DNA from: Actinomycetota bacterium
Lineage (GTDB): Bacteria > Actinomycetota > Actinomycetes > Mycobacteriales > Micromonosporaceae
Direction: 5' to 3'
DNA length: 18,353 nt
NCBI GenBank assembly: GCA_005885115.1
Contig: VAXX01000096.1
Location: 1 to 18,353 of the forward strand
The position numbers and the translations under genes were made by a program. Below, piece after piece: positions 6,555-14,290 of the stretch (within the stretch, counting starts at the first letter, position 1; every line of letters begins with the position of its first letter). Below the pieces are notes generated by a model. That model ran no database searches and was not told the DNA's origin. It was given only the letters and a program-made list of their open reading frames with translations.

Positions 6555-7763
6555 TCAAGCCGGTTGGGTGCGGAGATAACGCGCGAAATGGGGCACCGTG
6601 AAGGCGACGGTGCCCCGCTCCCCGGAGTAGATAAGGCCCTTCTTGATCAACGCGTCCCGGGCCGGGGACAGCGAGGCGGGCTTGCGTTCGAGGGTACGGG
6701 CGACCTCGGCGGTGGGTACCGCCTCGCCTTCACTGTCCACAGTGGACAGCGTGGCCATCGCCCGCATGTACTCGCGCTCGGCCGGCGTGGCCCGCTCGTA
6801 CCGGGAGCCGAAGAAGCCCACCGCGAGCTCGGCCTCGGCCTCCGGCGCCGCGACCCGGACGTCGGCGTCGGTGATCGGGGTACGCGGGGCGTGGTCCCAG
6901 GTCGCCTTCCCGTACGCCTGGACGAAGTACGGGTACCCGCCGCTGGCCTCGTACAGCGCGTCGAGCGCCTTGGCCTGGTACTCGACGCCCTCCCGCAGCG
7001 CCGGCGCACACAGGGCCTGGTCGGCCGAGATCCGGTCCAGCCGGTCGATGCGCTGGTACCGGAACAGCCGCTCGGAGTACGACTTCGCCGCCGACAGTAC
7101 GGCGGGCAGGTGAGGCAGCCCGGCACCGACCACGATCAGCGGCGCGCCGGTCTGGGACAGCTCGTGGCAGGCGGCGCACAGCGCGGATACGTCCTCGGGC
7201 GACAGGTCCTGCATCTCGTCGATGAACAGGGCGATCCCGGTACCCACGTCGGTGGCGATCCCGGCCGCGTCGGTGAACAGCTCGACCAGGTCGATCTCGA
7301 TGTCCCCCGAATCGGCCCGCCCGCTGGCCGCCGGTACGTCGATCCCCGGCTGCCACCGCTCGCGCAGCTTGGCGTTGACCGGGTTCGAGCGCAGCGCGAA
7401 GGCCTTGAGTACGGCCAGGAAGTCCTCGATCCGGTCCGGCGCCCGGTGCCGGGGGGCCAGCTCGCGTACGGCCATGTGCAGCGCGCCGGACAAGGCCCGG
7501 CGCATCGGCTGGTCCGGCCGGGCCTCGATCTTGCCGGTCCCCCACAGCCGGTTGATCGCCTGCGACCGCAGACTGTTCAGCAGCACCGTCTTGCCCACCC
7601 CGCGCAGGCCGGTCAGCACCAGGCTGCGCTCGGGCCGGGTGCGGGCGACCCGTTCCAGGACGACGTCGAAGACCTCCAGCTCCCGGTCGCGGCCGGCCAG
7701 CTCGGGCGGGCGTTGACCGGCACCGGGGGCGTACGGGTTCCGAACCGGATCCACGTCTGACAC
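6555..7763 (-). CDS. AAA ATPase (Orc1/Cdc6-like P-loop) with C-terminal winged helix
   Basis: A cytoplasmic 402-residue ATPase. It opens with VRNPYAPGAGQRPPELAGRD, then Walker A GLRGVGKT (52-59), Walker B IALFIDEMQD (177-186), a sensor-1-like LIVVGAGLP (209-217) and a GGYPYFVQ segment. It ends with a winged-helix-like domain from about residue 325 (TAEVARTLERKPASLSPARDALIKKGLI). The family is widespread in Actinobacteria without a firm function. No toxin, nuclease or repeat sensor domain is fused to it. GAGAGG eight bases before GTG 7763 is a good ribosome binding site and fixes the start. The upstream gap carries a perfect palindrome, so regulation is likely. Confidence 0.85.
   Translation of the reverse strand: MSDVDPVRNPYAPGAGQRPPELAGRDRELEVFDVVLERVARTRPERSLVLTGLRGVGKTVLLNSLRSQAINRLWGTGKIEARPDQPMRRALSGALHMAVRELAPRHRAPDRIEDFLAVLKAFALRSNPVNAKLRERWQPGIDVPAASGRADSGDIEIDLVELFTDAAGIATDVGTGIALFIDEMQDLSPEDVSALCAACHELSQTGAPLIVVGAGLPHLPAVLSAAKSYSERLFRYQRIDRLDRISADQALCAPALREGVEYQAKALDALYEASGGYPYFVQAYGKATWDHAPRTPITDADVRVAAPEAEAELAVGFFGSRYERATPAEREYMRAMATLSTVDSEGEAVPTAEVARTLERKPASLSPARDALIKKGLIYSGERGTVAFTVPHFARYLRTQPA
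6733..6749. repeat. Palindrome CTGTCCACAGTGGACAG, copy 1
   Basis: Perfect 8+1+8 inverted repeat inside the AAA ATPase gene, where it encodes part of LSTVDS. The 12-base core TCCACAGTGGAC recurs at 15692-15703 and, nearly (TCCACAGTGGAC at 16492-16503), in mobA. Confidence 0.6.
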
Positions 7764-7772
7764 CGTATCGGC

Positions 7773-7782
7773 CTCTCTAGCG
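7773..7782. repeat. CTCTCTAGCG, half-site copy 1
   Basis: This 10-base word is repeated exactly at 7822-7831, 49 bases away, where it overlaps the left arm of the palindrome at 7825-7842. On the minus strand this copy contributes the GAGAG of the AAA ATPase ribosome binding site, so part of it may be conserved for that reason. Confidence 0.35.
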
Positions 7783-7824
7783 CATACCGTAGAAACGGCG
7801 CGCCGATGCCGGCGTCTATTTCTC

Positions 7825-7842
7825 TCTAGCGTTATCGCTAGA
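7825..7842. promoter_or_regulatory. Perfect inverted repeat, candidate operator upstream of the AAA ATPase
   Basis: TCTAGCG-TTAT-CGCTAGA is an 18-base sequence with perfect 7-base arms, in the 91-base gap between the LppU-like gene and the AAA ATPase. It is AT-rich against its surroundings and lacks a following T run, so an operator fits better than a terminator. The size suits a TetR- or GntR-type dimer. No such regulator is encoded in the window. Confidence 0.45.
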
Positions 7843-7854
7843 TCGGCTTAGAGG

Positions 7855-8367
7855 TCACGACACGGTCTGGAGACACAGGACGAAACTGAGTGAATCCGGC
7901 GTGGTCTTGTAGAAGTACACCCGGTTGGCGCCCGGTACCTTCTTGCACTGGTCCTTGTCGCTGGTCGCGTCGATCCGGCTCAACACCTTGAGGGTGCCCG
8001 GCGTGCAGCCGGTGACCCGTACCGTCGGCTGGTCGTCGGTACCCTCGTTGACCAGGCACTGGCCCTTGATGATGCTGTTCGGGTCGAAGGTGGGGCTGGC
8101 CGACGCGCTCGGCGGGTGGGTCTGCGCCAGGGCCGGGTTGGCGGGTGGGCGGTTGTCCTTGGCGCCGATCAGGTACAGCGCGCCGACCCCGCCACCGCAC
8201 AGGATGACGACCAGGACGCCCACCAGCACGATCAGCAGCGCCCGGGAGCCACGGGACTCCGCCGTCGGCGGCTCGGGGTAGCCGAGGTCGACGTCGTACG
8301 GCACCGGGGCGGAGTGCTCCCACGGGTCGCTGGCCTGCCCGGGTTCCTCGGGCCCGTAGTACGACAT
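7855..8367 (-). CDS. LppU/SCO3897-like membrane-anchored protein
   Basis: A 170-residue single-pass protein. Residues 1-40 are acidic, Pro- and Tyr-rich and presumably cytoplasmic. A strongly hydrophobic helix spans about 43-66 (LLIVLVGVLVVILCGGGVGAL). A Pro/Ser-rich linker (about 73-92) leads to an outside domain with IIKGQCLVNEGTDDQPTV, VTGCTPGTLKVLSRID, DQCKKV and SFVLCL. The four cysteines in that domain could form two disulfides. The pattern fits the LppU/SCO3897 family of actinobacterial cell-envelope proteins of unknown function. There is no lipobox at the N-terminus, so it is anchored by the helix. It sits 105 bases after the PHP-UvrD gene on the same strand. Confidence 0.75.
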   Translation of the reverse strand: MSYYGPEEPGQASDPWEHSAPVPYDVDLGYPEPPTAESRGSRALLIVLVGVLVVILCGGGVGALYLIGAKDNRPPANPALAQTHPPSASASPTFDPNSIIKGQCLVNEGTDDQPTVRVTGCTPGTLKVLSRIDATSDKDQCKKVPGANRVYFYKTTPDSLSFVLCLQTVS

Positions 8368-8410
8368 CCGAAACTCACTGCCCCTTCGCCCCGCCGTGTG
8401 CCGTTCTCCG

Positions 8411-8428
8411 GGCCACCGTAGCGTGGCC
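8411..8428. promoter_or_regulatory. Perfect inverted repeat between PHP-UvrD and the LppU-like gene
   Basis: GGCCAC-CGTAGC-GTGGCC has 6-base arms and a 6-base loop in the 105-base gap. On the minus strand a TACGGT hexamer (8420-8415), a possible -10 element of the LppU-like gene, falls inside it, so it could be an operator. It could also be the terminator of the helicase gene, though no T tract follows. Confidence 0.3.
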
Positions 8429-8472
8429 GCTGCGCCGGCCGGTGTCTGTCACCCTCCCGACGCGGACCGCGC

Positions 8473-11400
8473 TCAGAGTAGCCGGAGCTGCCGGTCGCGG
8501 GGCCTGCGTACGGTGTCCTCGCCCTTACGCTCCAGCAGTCCCGGGTCGATCGCGCCGAGGAACGGCGACGGTACGCCGTCCCGCTCGGCCCCGTGCCGGA
8601 AGCGCCGCCGGGCGTGGCTGAGGTACAGCCGGTCCTGCGCGCGGGTCAGCCCGACGAAGAACAGCCGCCGCTCCTCGTCCACGTCGGGTCGGGTTCCCGG
8701 GAAGCGCAACGGCAGCAGGCCGTCCTCGCAGCCGACCAGGAACACCACCGGAAACTCCAGGCCCTTCGCGGCGTGCAGGGTGAGCAGGGTGACCGCCTGC
8801 GCGCGCGGGTCGAGGGCGTCAACCTCGGCGCCGGTGGCGATCTCGGCGAGGAACCGTTCCAGGTTGTCGCCGCACCGGATGGCCAGTGGGGTCAGCAGGT
8901 CGATCGCGGCGTGGATGTCCTCGCTGGTCACCTCGTTGTCGAGGGTCGGCCGCTCGGCGAGAAGCTGGCCGGTCAGGCGTACCCGTGCGGCCAGCGAGCC
9001 GGACAGGCCGGTGGCGTACCGCAGCTCCCGCGCGATCGCGGCCACTCCGGCCCGGTCGCGCAGGCGGTCGTGGGAGCGCTTCTGGACGGGTACGCCGGCG
9101 CGGCCCAACGCATCGACAATGATCGACGCCTGCGCGTCGGTGCGGTACAGCACGGCGATGTCGGTGAAGGACAGCGTGCCCGGGGTCGCGTGCTGGTCGA
9201 TCCGGCCGGAGTCCAGGGACCGGTGGGACAGGCCGCCGACCAGTTCGTCGATGGTACGCACGACGAAGTCCGCCTCGTCGGCGGCCGAGGCCGCCGGGTA
9301 CAGCCCGATGGGTACCGCCTCGGGATCCAGCCGGGCCGGGTCGAGCCGGCGCCCGGGTACCAGCGACGACGGCGCGATCGCCTGGACCGCCGCCGCCACG
9401 ATCGGCGCCGACGAGCGGTAGTTGCGGGTCAGGCGTACCGTCCGCGCGTCGTGGAAGTCCTGACCGAAGCGCAGGAAGAAGGACACGTCGGCGCCACGGA
9501 ACGAGTAGATCGCCTGGTCCGGGTCGCCGATGGCGCACAGGTTGCCGTCGGCGGGTACCAGCAGCCGCAGCAGCTCGTACTGGTCCGGGTCGACGTCCTG
9601 GTACTCGTCCACGAACACCCACGGCCAACGGCCCTGGTAGTGCTCGGCCAGCTCCTCGTCCTCGCGCAGCAGCGCGAGCGGGAGCGTGATCAGCTCGTCC
9701 AGGTCGACCAGGTCCCGGGTCCGCAGCGCCTTGACGTAGCCCTCCCGCAGTACGTCGTCCACCCGACCCAGCATCTTGCGCGCCTGGGCCTCCGAGCCCG
9801 CCCCGGCCTCCACGAGCGCGGCGACGCGTTCGGCTTCCTCGGCGATCCGGAAGTCCGGCGACAGGCCGGCCGCCTCCGCGTGCTCGCGCAGGATCGACAG
9901 GCCCAGGCTGTGGAAGGTCGCCACGGTGACGTCCTCGGCCACCGGACCGAGCAACCCGTCCAACCGCTGCCGCAGTTCCTCGGCCGCCCGGCGGGTGAAC
10001 GTGATCGCCAGGCACTCCTCCGGATACACGTCCAGTTCGGCACACAGGTACGCGATGCGGTGCGTCAACGTGCGGGTCTTCCCGGTACCGGGGCCGGCGA
10101 CGATGAGCAGCGGGCCGCCCGGCGCGGAGGCGGCCACCCGCTGGAGCGCGTCGAGCCGGTCCAGCAGCCCGGTGCCGACCTCCTCCATCCCGGCCAGCAT
10201 CGGTTCGAACGGCTCGTGCGGGGACGGCGGGGGCGGGATCGGTACCGGCTTCTCCTTCTCCGGGGCCCGCCGGGCGGTCGGTGCGCGCCGGGGCTTGGGT
10301 ACGACGACCGGCGCCGCGACCTCGAACAGCGCATCGGTGTCCGAGATCCGCAGCTCGTCGGGCTCGAACAGCCGGATGATCCCGTACTCCCCGTCGAAGC
10401 CCGGGGTACGGCTGACCTGTCCGGCGCGCAGCCGCCGGATCGCCTCGCCGAGCAGCTCCCCACCGACCCGGGTCACCTCGTCCAGCGGCACGGTCCGCAG
10501 GATCGCCAGCTCCGGCCCGAGCGCCGCGACCAGCGTGTTGAGCTTCGCGTCGACGGTCTTCGAGCGCGGTCCGACGCCGTTGATCTCGCCGAGGATCTGG
10601 TTGAGCTGCACCAGGTGTACCACCTCGGGCGCGTCCGCCGGCCGGTGGTCCTCGGGCCGGTCGGCCAGGTCCTCGACCCGGGACAGCACCCCGACGGTGA
10701 GCGGCTTGCCGCACTCCGGGCAGCGGCCGCCGGCCTCCCGCGTCCGGGCCGGCGCCCAGTTCACGCCGCACGCCCGGTGGCCGTCCGCGTGGTACTTGCC
10801 CTCCTCCGGGAAGAACTCGACGGTACCGGCGAGGGCGGCGCCGCTGCGCAGACCGTCCCGGATGGCGAAGTAGTCCAACTCGCCGCGCAGCAGGGTGGCC
10901 TCGCGGGCCAGCGCCGGCGGGGAGTGCGCGTCGGAGTTGGACACCAGCCGGTACCGGTCGAGGCTGGACACCCGCCAGTTCATCTCCGGGTCCGAGGATA
11001 GGCCGGTCTCCACCGCGAAGATGTGGTCGGCGAGGTCGGCGTAGCAGTCCGCGATCGCGTCGAAGCCGGACTTGGAGCCCAGCGCGGAGAACCACGGCGT
11101 CCAGATGTGCGCCGGGACCAGGTACCCGTCGGGGCTGGCCTCCAGGGTGATCTCCAGCAGGTCGCGGGAGTCCAGGCCGAGGATCGGGCGGCCGTCCGAG
11201 CCGAGGTTGCCGATCCGGCCCAGCTTCCCGTTGAACCGGGCCACCGCGTCCAGGTCCGGCAGGTAGATCAGATGGTGCACCTTGCGGGTACGGTCGTCCC
11301 GCTTGTAGATCGTGGATATCTCCACCGACAGCATGAACCGCACCTCGTGCCCGGCCACGGATGGCGGCAACGGCCTGCCCGGCGCGTCGAGGCGGAACAG

Positions 11401-11616
11401 GCCGGGCTCGGCGGGGACGAGGTGCTCGCGGAGATGGTCGTACCAGGCCGGATGCGTGAAGTCGCCGGTACCGAGCAGGGTGATCCCCTTGCGCCGGGCC
11501 CACCACGCGAGGTTGGGCAGGTCCAGGTCGCGGCTGCAGGCCCGGGAGTACCGGGAGTGGATGTGGAGGTCTGCGACGTACGGCACTGGTGCGGCGGGCA
11601 CGAGGCATCCTGGCAT
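8473..11616 (-). CDS. PHP domain-zinc ribbon-UvrD/Rep superfamily 1 helicase fusion
   Basis: A 1047-residue fusion. Residues 14-260 form a PHP metal-dependent phosphoesterase-like domain with the metal ligands in place: DLHIHSRYS (16-24), GTGDFTHP, VHHLIYLP, PAHIWTPWFS and SNSDAHSPP. Residues 276-305 make a zinc-ribbon-like segment (H276, H280, C283, C299, C302). After a Pro-rich linker (about 435-470) comes a complete SF1A helicase: motif I GPGTGKT (508-514), TFHSLGLSI, DEYQDVDPDQYELL (motif II, from 670), AIGDPDQAIYSFRGAD (III), LTRNYRSS (IV), LTLHAAKGLEFPVVFLVG (V) and RRLFFVGLTRAQDRLYL (VI). A DNA repair or processing role is inferred. ATG 11616 has no ribosome binding site; GTG 11601 has AGGA six bases upstream and is a strong alternative. 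Confidence 0.9.
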   Translation of the reverse strand: MPGCLVPAAPVPYVADLHIHSRYSRACSRDLDLPNLAWWARRKGITLLGTGDFTHPAWYDHLREHLVPAEPGLFRLDAPGRPLPPSVAGHEVRFMLSVEISTIYKRDDRTRKVHHLIYLPDLDAVARFNGKLGRIGNLGSDGRPILGLDSRDLLEITLEASPDGYLVPAHIWTPWFSALGSKSGFDAIADCYADLADHIFAVETGLSSDPEMNWRVSSLDRYRLVSNSDAHSPPALAREATLLRGELDYFAIRDGLRSGAALAGTVEFFPEEGKYHADGHRACGVNWAPARTREAGGRCPECGKPLTVGVLSRVEDLADRPEDHRPADAPEVVHLVQLNQILGEINGVGPRSKTVDAKLNTLVAALGPELAILRTVPLDEVTRVGGELLGEAIRRLRAGQVSRTPGFDGEYGIIRLFEPDELRISDTDALFEVAAPVVVPKPRRAPTARRAPEKEKPVPIPPPPSPHEPFEPMLAGMEEVGTGLLDRLDALQRVAASAPGGPLLIVAGPGTGKTRTLTHRIAYLCAELDVYPEECLAITFTRRAAEELRQRLDGLLGPVAEDVTVATFHSLGLSILREHAEAAGLSPDFRIAEEAERVAALVEAGAGSEAQARKMLGRVDDVLREGYVKALRTRDLVDLDELITLPLALLREDEELAEHYQGRWPWVFVDEYQDVDPDQYELLRLLVPADGNLCAIGDPDQAIYSFRGADVSFFLRFGQDFHDARTVRLTRNYRSSAPIVAAAVQAIAPSSLVPGRRLDPARLDPEAVPIGLYPAASAADEADFVVRTIDELVGGLSHRSLDSGRIDQHATPGTLSFTDIAVLYRTDAQASIIVDALGRAGVPVQKRSHDRLRDRAGVAAIARELRYATGLSGSLAARVRLTGQLLAERPTLDNEVTSEDIHAAIDLLTPLAIRCGDNLERFLAEIATGAEVDALDPRAQAVTLLTLHAAKGLEFPVVFLVGCEDGLLPLRFPGTRPDVDEERRLFFVGLTRAQDRLYLSHARRRFRHGAERDGVPSPFLGAIDPGLLERKGEDTVRRPRDRQLRLL

Positions 11617-11681
11617 GCGCCGGTACCGACACGCCCGCCGCCACGCGGCTCACATTCCCGGCGCGCCCGCCACCGGTACCG

Positions 11682-11921
11682 TCAGCCCCCGGCGAACGGG
11701 GGTAGGACGTCCACGGTCGACTCCGGGGCCAGCGACGTCGACGGTTCCCGGCAGGCCAGCCCGTCGACCAGGAACGAGCAGGACCCGAGGATCTTCGTCA
11801 GCCGCTCGCCGTGCCGGTCCTCGAGGATGTCCAGCAGATCGCTGACGGAGGTGGCGTCCACCGTCTCCGCAGAGGTCCCGGCGGCGGTACGGGCACCGGC
11901 GAAGTACCGTACGGTCGCCAC
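11682..11921 (-). CDS. moaD: Molybdopterin synthase sulfur carrier subunit MoaD
   Basis: Small ubiquitin-like subunit of molybdopterin synthase. Its C-terminal Gly-Gly is adenylated and thiocarboxylated, and it then delivers sulfur in the MoaE active site. The 79-residue protein begins VATVRYFAGARTAAG, with the usual beta-strand and YFAGA pattern. It has FLVDGL in the middle and ends VDVLPPFAGG, exactly the required tail. GTG 11921 begins two bases after the moaA stop, so the two are probably translated together. The activating enzyme (MoeB type) is not in the window. A spacer of 65 bases separates it from the PHP-UvrD gene downstream; two CCGGTACCG copies lie there. Confidence 0.93.
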   Translation of the reverse strand: MATVRYFAGARTAAGTSAETVDATSVSDLLDILEDRHGERLTKILGSCSFLVDGLACREPSTSLAPESTVDVLPPFAGG

Positions 11922-11923
11922 GC

Positions 11924-12928
11924 TCAGCCGCCGATCGCCGACATCGGCCGGGCCGGCTGGAGGAACGTCGGGTCGTCGATGCCGTGGCCGGCCGGCTTGC
12001 CGTACAGCGCGGTGTGCCAGGCCCGGGCCAGTTCCTCGTCGGAGGCACCGGCGCGCAGCAGCCCGCGCAGGTCCGTCTCCTCGCGGCTGAACAGGCACGA
12101 CCGTACCTGCCCGTCGGCGGTGAGCCGGGTGCGGTCGCAGGCGCCGCAGAACGGCCGGCTCACGCTGGCGATCACGCCCACCTTCGGCGGCCCCGGGTAC
12201 CCGGCCACGAGCCAGGTCTGCGCCGGGGCGGCGCCCCGCTCGGCCGGGTCGGGCAGCAGGGTGAACTCCGCCGACAGGGCCGCGAGGATCTCGTCGGCGG
12301 TCACCATGTCCGCCCGGGACCAGACGTGTCCGGCGTCCAGCGGCATCTGTTCGATGAATCGCTGCTCGTACCCGTGGGCCAGCGCGAAGTGCAGCAGCGC
12401 CGGGGCCTCGTCGTCGTTGAGCCCGCGCAGCAGTACCGAATTGATCTTCACGGGTCCGAGTCCCGCCTCGACGGCGGCGTCCAGCCCGGCGAGTACGTCG
12501 GCGTGCCGGTTCCGGTGGGTGAGCTGGTTGAACCGGGCCGGCGACAGGGTGTCCAGCGACACGTTGACCCGGTCGAGCCCGGCATCGGCCAGCTTGCCGG
12601 CGAGCTTGTCCAGCCCGAGCCCGTTGGTGGTCAGCGACAGTACCGGCCGGGGGTCCAGCGCGGCGGCGGCCGCCACGATGCCGGGCAGCCCGGGCCGCAG
12701 CAGCGGCTCCCCGCCGGTGAACCGGACCTCGGTCACGCCCAGCCACTGCACCGCGATGCCGACCAGCCGGCTGATCTCGTCGTCGGTCAGCAGCGCCGGC
12801 CGGGGCAGCCAGGCCAGACCCTCCTCGGGCATGCAGTACGCGCAGCGCAGGTTGCACCGGTCGGTGAGGGACACCCGCAGGTCGGTGGCGGTCCGCCCGT
12901 ACCGGTCGGTCAGGGCCAGCCGTGTCAT
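11924..12928 (-). CDS. moaA: GTP 3',8-cyclase MoaA
   Basis: Radical SAM enzyme that starts molybdenum cofactor synthesis by cyclising GTP to 3',8-cyclo-GTP. The 334 residues hold the radical SAM cluster motif CNLRCAYC (C25, C29, C32), the SAM-binding FTGGEPLLRP (70-79), LTTNG (99-103) and the second 4Fe-4S site CGACDRTRLTADGQVRSC (C261, C264, C278). The C-terminal MSAIGG has the Gly-Gly needed for activity in this family. ATG 12928 overlaps the fructosamine kinase stop in ATGA. AAGGG directly abuts the ATG, too close to serve as a Shine-Dalgarno sequence, while TACCGT 7 bases upstream suggests a leaderless internal promoter. Confidence 0.97.
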   Translation of the reverse strand: MTRLALTDRYGRTATDLRVSLTDRCNLRCAYCMPEEGLAWLPRPALLTDDEISRLVGIAVQWLGVTEVRFTGGEPLLRPGLPGIVAAAAALDPRPVLSLTTNGLGLDKLAGKLADAGLDRVNVSLDTLSPARFNQLTHRNRHADVLAGLDAAVEAGLGPVKINSVLLRGLNDDEAPALLHFALAHGYEQRFIEQMPLDAGHVWSRADMVTADEILAALSAEFTLLPDPAERGAAPAQTWLVAGYPGPPKVGVIASVSRPFCGACDRTRLTADGQVRSCLFSREETDLRGLLRAGASDEELARAWHTALYGKPAGHGIDDPTFLQPARPMSAIGG

Positions 12929-13809
12929 CCCTTGACGGTAGCGCGTACGGCCGACATCACGGCCCCCCGATATGACGTACCGAACATCGCCGTGTGTACC
13001 AGCAACAGGTGCAGTTGGTGCAGTGGTACGCGCTCGGGCCAGCCGTCGGCCAGCGGCCAGACGTCCTGGTACCCGTCGAGGAGGCGGTCCAGGTGCGGCA
13101 CGCCGCCCCACAGCGCGAGGGTGGCCAGGTCCGTCTCCCGGTGGCCGCCCTGGGCGGCCGGGTCGATGAGGTACCCCGTGCCGTCGGCGGTCCAGAGGAT
13201 GTTTCCCGGCCAGAGGTCGCCGTGTATCCGGGCCGGCGGCTCGTCGGCGGCGGGTCCGGCGTACCCCTGGATGTCTTCGAGCAGGCGCTCGACGGCGCGC
13301 ACGTCGGCGGCGGACAGTGCGCCGCGATCGGCCGACATCTTCAGGTACGGCGCCAGCCGGGCCTGCGCGAACCACGGTGCCCAACGCTCCCCGGTGGTCT
13401 CCGGCAGCGCAAGCGCCCCGATGTATCCGACCCGGCCGGTGCCGAATACCGGCGCGCCGGCCCGGTGCATGTCCGCCAGCGCCCGGCCCAGCCGGTGGGC
13501 GCCGGCGGGGGTGGCGGTCCCGGGGTCGAGCCAGTCGAGGACGAGCAGGTCGGGCAGCTCGGCGACGATCTCCGGGACGGGCGCGCCCGCGTCGGCCAGC
13601 CACCGCAGCCCGGCCGCCTCGGCGGCGAAGAACCCCGGCGGCGGGTCCCCGCGCGGCCACGACTTGGCGAAGACGGAGGCGCCGTCATCGAGGGTCAGCC
13701 GGGTCGCGGCGCAGATGCTGCCGCCCCCGACCGGGGTCTCCCGGATCCGTTGGTGGGTCCGGAAGGTGGACAGCTGATGCGGATGTGCCCGGAGGTATGC
13801 CAGATCCAC
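12925..13809 (-). CDS. Fructosamine kinase family protein
   Basis: Member of the fructosamine-3-kinase (protein-deglycating) branch of the aminoglycoside-phosphotransferase-like kinase fold. It probably phosphorylates a ketosamine, or ribulosamine as in bacterial relatives. The 294 residues carry VGGGSICAATRL (27-38), the ATP-contacting Lys in VFAKSW (K49), LLVLDWL (88-94), the catalytic loop IHGDLWPGNILW (195-206), the metal-binding IDPAAQGGHRETDLA (215-229) and LALWGG. GGAG six bases before GTG 13809 supports the start. It is the promoter-proximal gene of a unit with moaA and moaD, joined to moaA by an ATGA overlap. No direct biochemical link to molybdenum cofactor is known to me. Confidence 0.9.
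   Translation of the reverse strand: MDLAYLRAHPHQLSTFRTHQRIRETPVGGGSICAATRLTLDDGASVFAKSWPRGDPPPGFFAAEAAGLRWLADAGAPVPEIVAELPDLLVLDWLDPGTATPAGAHRLGRALADMHRAGAPVFGTGRVGYIGALALPETTGERWAPWFAQARLAPYLKMSADRGALSAADVRAVERLLEDIQGYAGPAADEPPARIHGDLWPGNILWTADGTGYLIDPAAQGGHRETDLATLALWGGVPHLDRLLDGYQDVWPLADGWPERVPLHQLHLLLVHTAMFGTSYRGAVMSAVRATVKG
12935..12940 (-). promoter_or_regulatory. Possible internal leaderless promoter of moaA
   Basis: TACCGT on the minus strand, in the last codons of the fructosamine kinase gene, stands 6 bases before the moaA ATG and fits TANNNT of a leaderless transcript. No -35 element was established. Confidence 0.3.
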
Positions 13810-13862
13810 GCGGTGCTCCGTAGTTGCTGCGCTGCGCAGTCAAAGAGAGTAAGTATGACGTT

Positions 13863-14290
13863 ATGACCGAGGCAGCCCGCCCGGCGGCCACCACCGTGGC
13901 CCCGCCGGTGACGATCCGCCCGTACCGCCCGCTGGACCACCGGGCCTGCCGGGACCTGTGGGCCGAGCTGACCCGTACCTCGTCGGGCTGGTCGGGCTGG
14001 TGTTGGACGGCCGGCGTAGCGGTGACGTCGAGCCCGTGGTGGTCGCGGAACGGCTGCGCGACCGGGGGATCGGCCGGATGATGTTGCAGCACGTCGCGGA
14101 CGAGGCGCGGCGGCGGGGCATGACCCAGCTGTCGGTGTCGCCGGACTCGCGCAACGTCGAGGCCATCCGCAGCCTGCACGCCTCCGGGTACGACGTGCTG
14201 TCCTCACTCACCCTGACCGTGGACCTGGCTCCGCGCGGGCACTCCTGGCAGGACGGACTCGAGGTACACGGGCTGCGCTTCTCGTACTGA
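13863..14290 (+). pseudogene. GNAT acetyltransferase broken by internal deletion and frameshift
   Basis: Two pieces of one GNAT N-acetyltransferase lie in different frames. From ATG 13863 the frame gives VTIRPYRPLDHRACRDLW, a typical GNAT first strand and helix. After about residue 38 it turns into non-family sequence and stops near 14081. From about 13976 the +2 frame continues the family: YLVGLVGLVLDGR, VEPVVVAERLRDRGIG (acetyl-CoA loop RDRGIG), MTQLSVSPDSRNVEAIRSLH and YDVLSSLTLTVDL, ending HGLRFSY at the TGA at 14288. Full-length homologues, as I remember them, have about 40-50 residues between these blocks, so a deletion not divisible by three is inferred. A shorter protein from GTG 13958 is conceivable but would lack the N-terminal half of the fold. 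Confidence 0.7.

Noticed and set aside
6555..7763. Anti-phage defence ATPase
   Set aside because: No fused effector and no defence genes nearby; the neighbours are housekeeping-type genes.
8694..8703. TTCCCGGGAA, the core of the moaC palindrome, inside the PHP-UvrD gene
   Set aside because: The flanks do not continue the palindrome and it lies deep in coding sequence; probably chance in GC-rich DNA.
8593..11001. 802-codon open frame opposite the PHP-UvrD gene
   Set aside because: It is the antisense shadow of a GC-rich coding sequence; all helicase and PHP motifs are on the minus strand.
11617..11681. Terminator between moaD and PHP-UvrD
   Set aside because: Two CCGGTACCG copies could pair, but this word is common in the window and there is no T tract.
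13810..13862. Divergent promoters between fructosamine kinase and the GNAT pseudogene
   Set aside because: TTGACT on the minus strand and TAAGTA on the plus strand exist, but spacing to a partner hexamer is wrong or the final T is missing.
13958..14290. Separate intact 110-residue GNAT gene starting at GTG 13958
   Set aside because: It would lack the first strands and helices of the fold, and the missing N-terminal part is found just upstream in another frame, so a broken gene is more likely.
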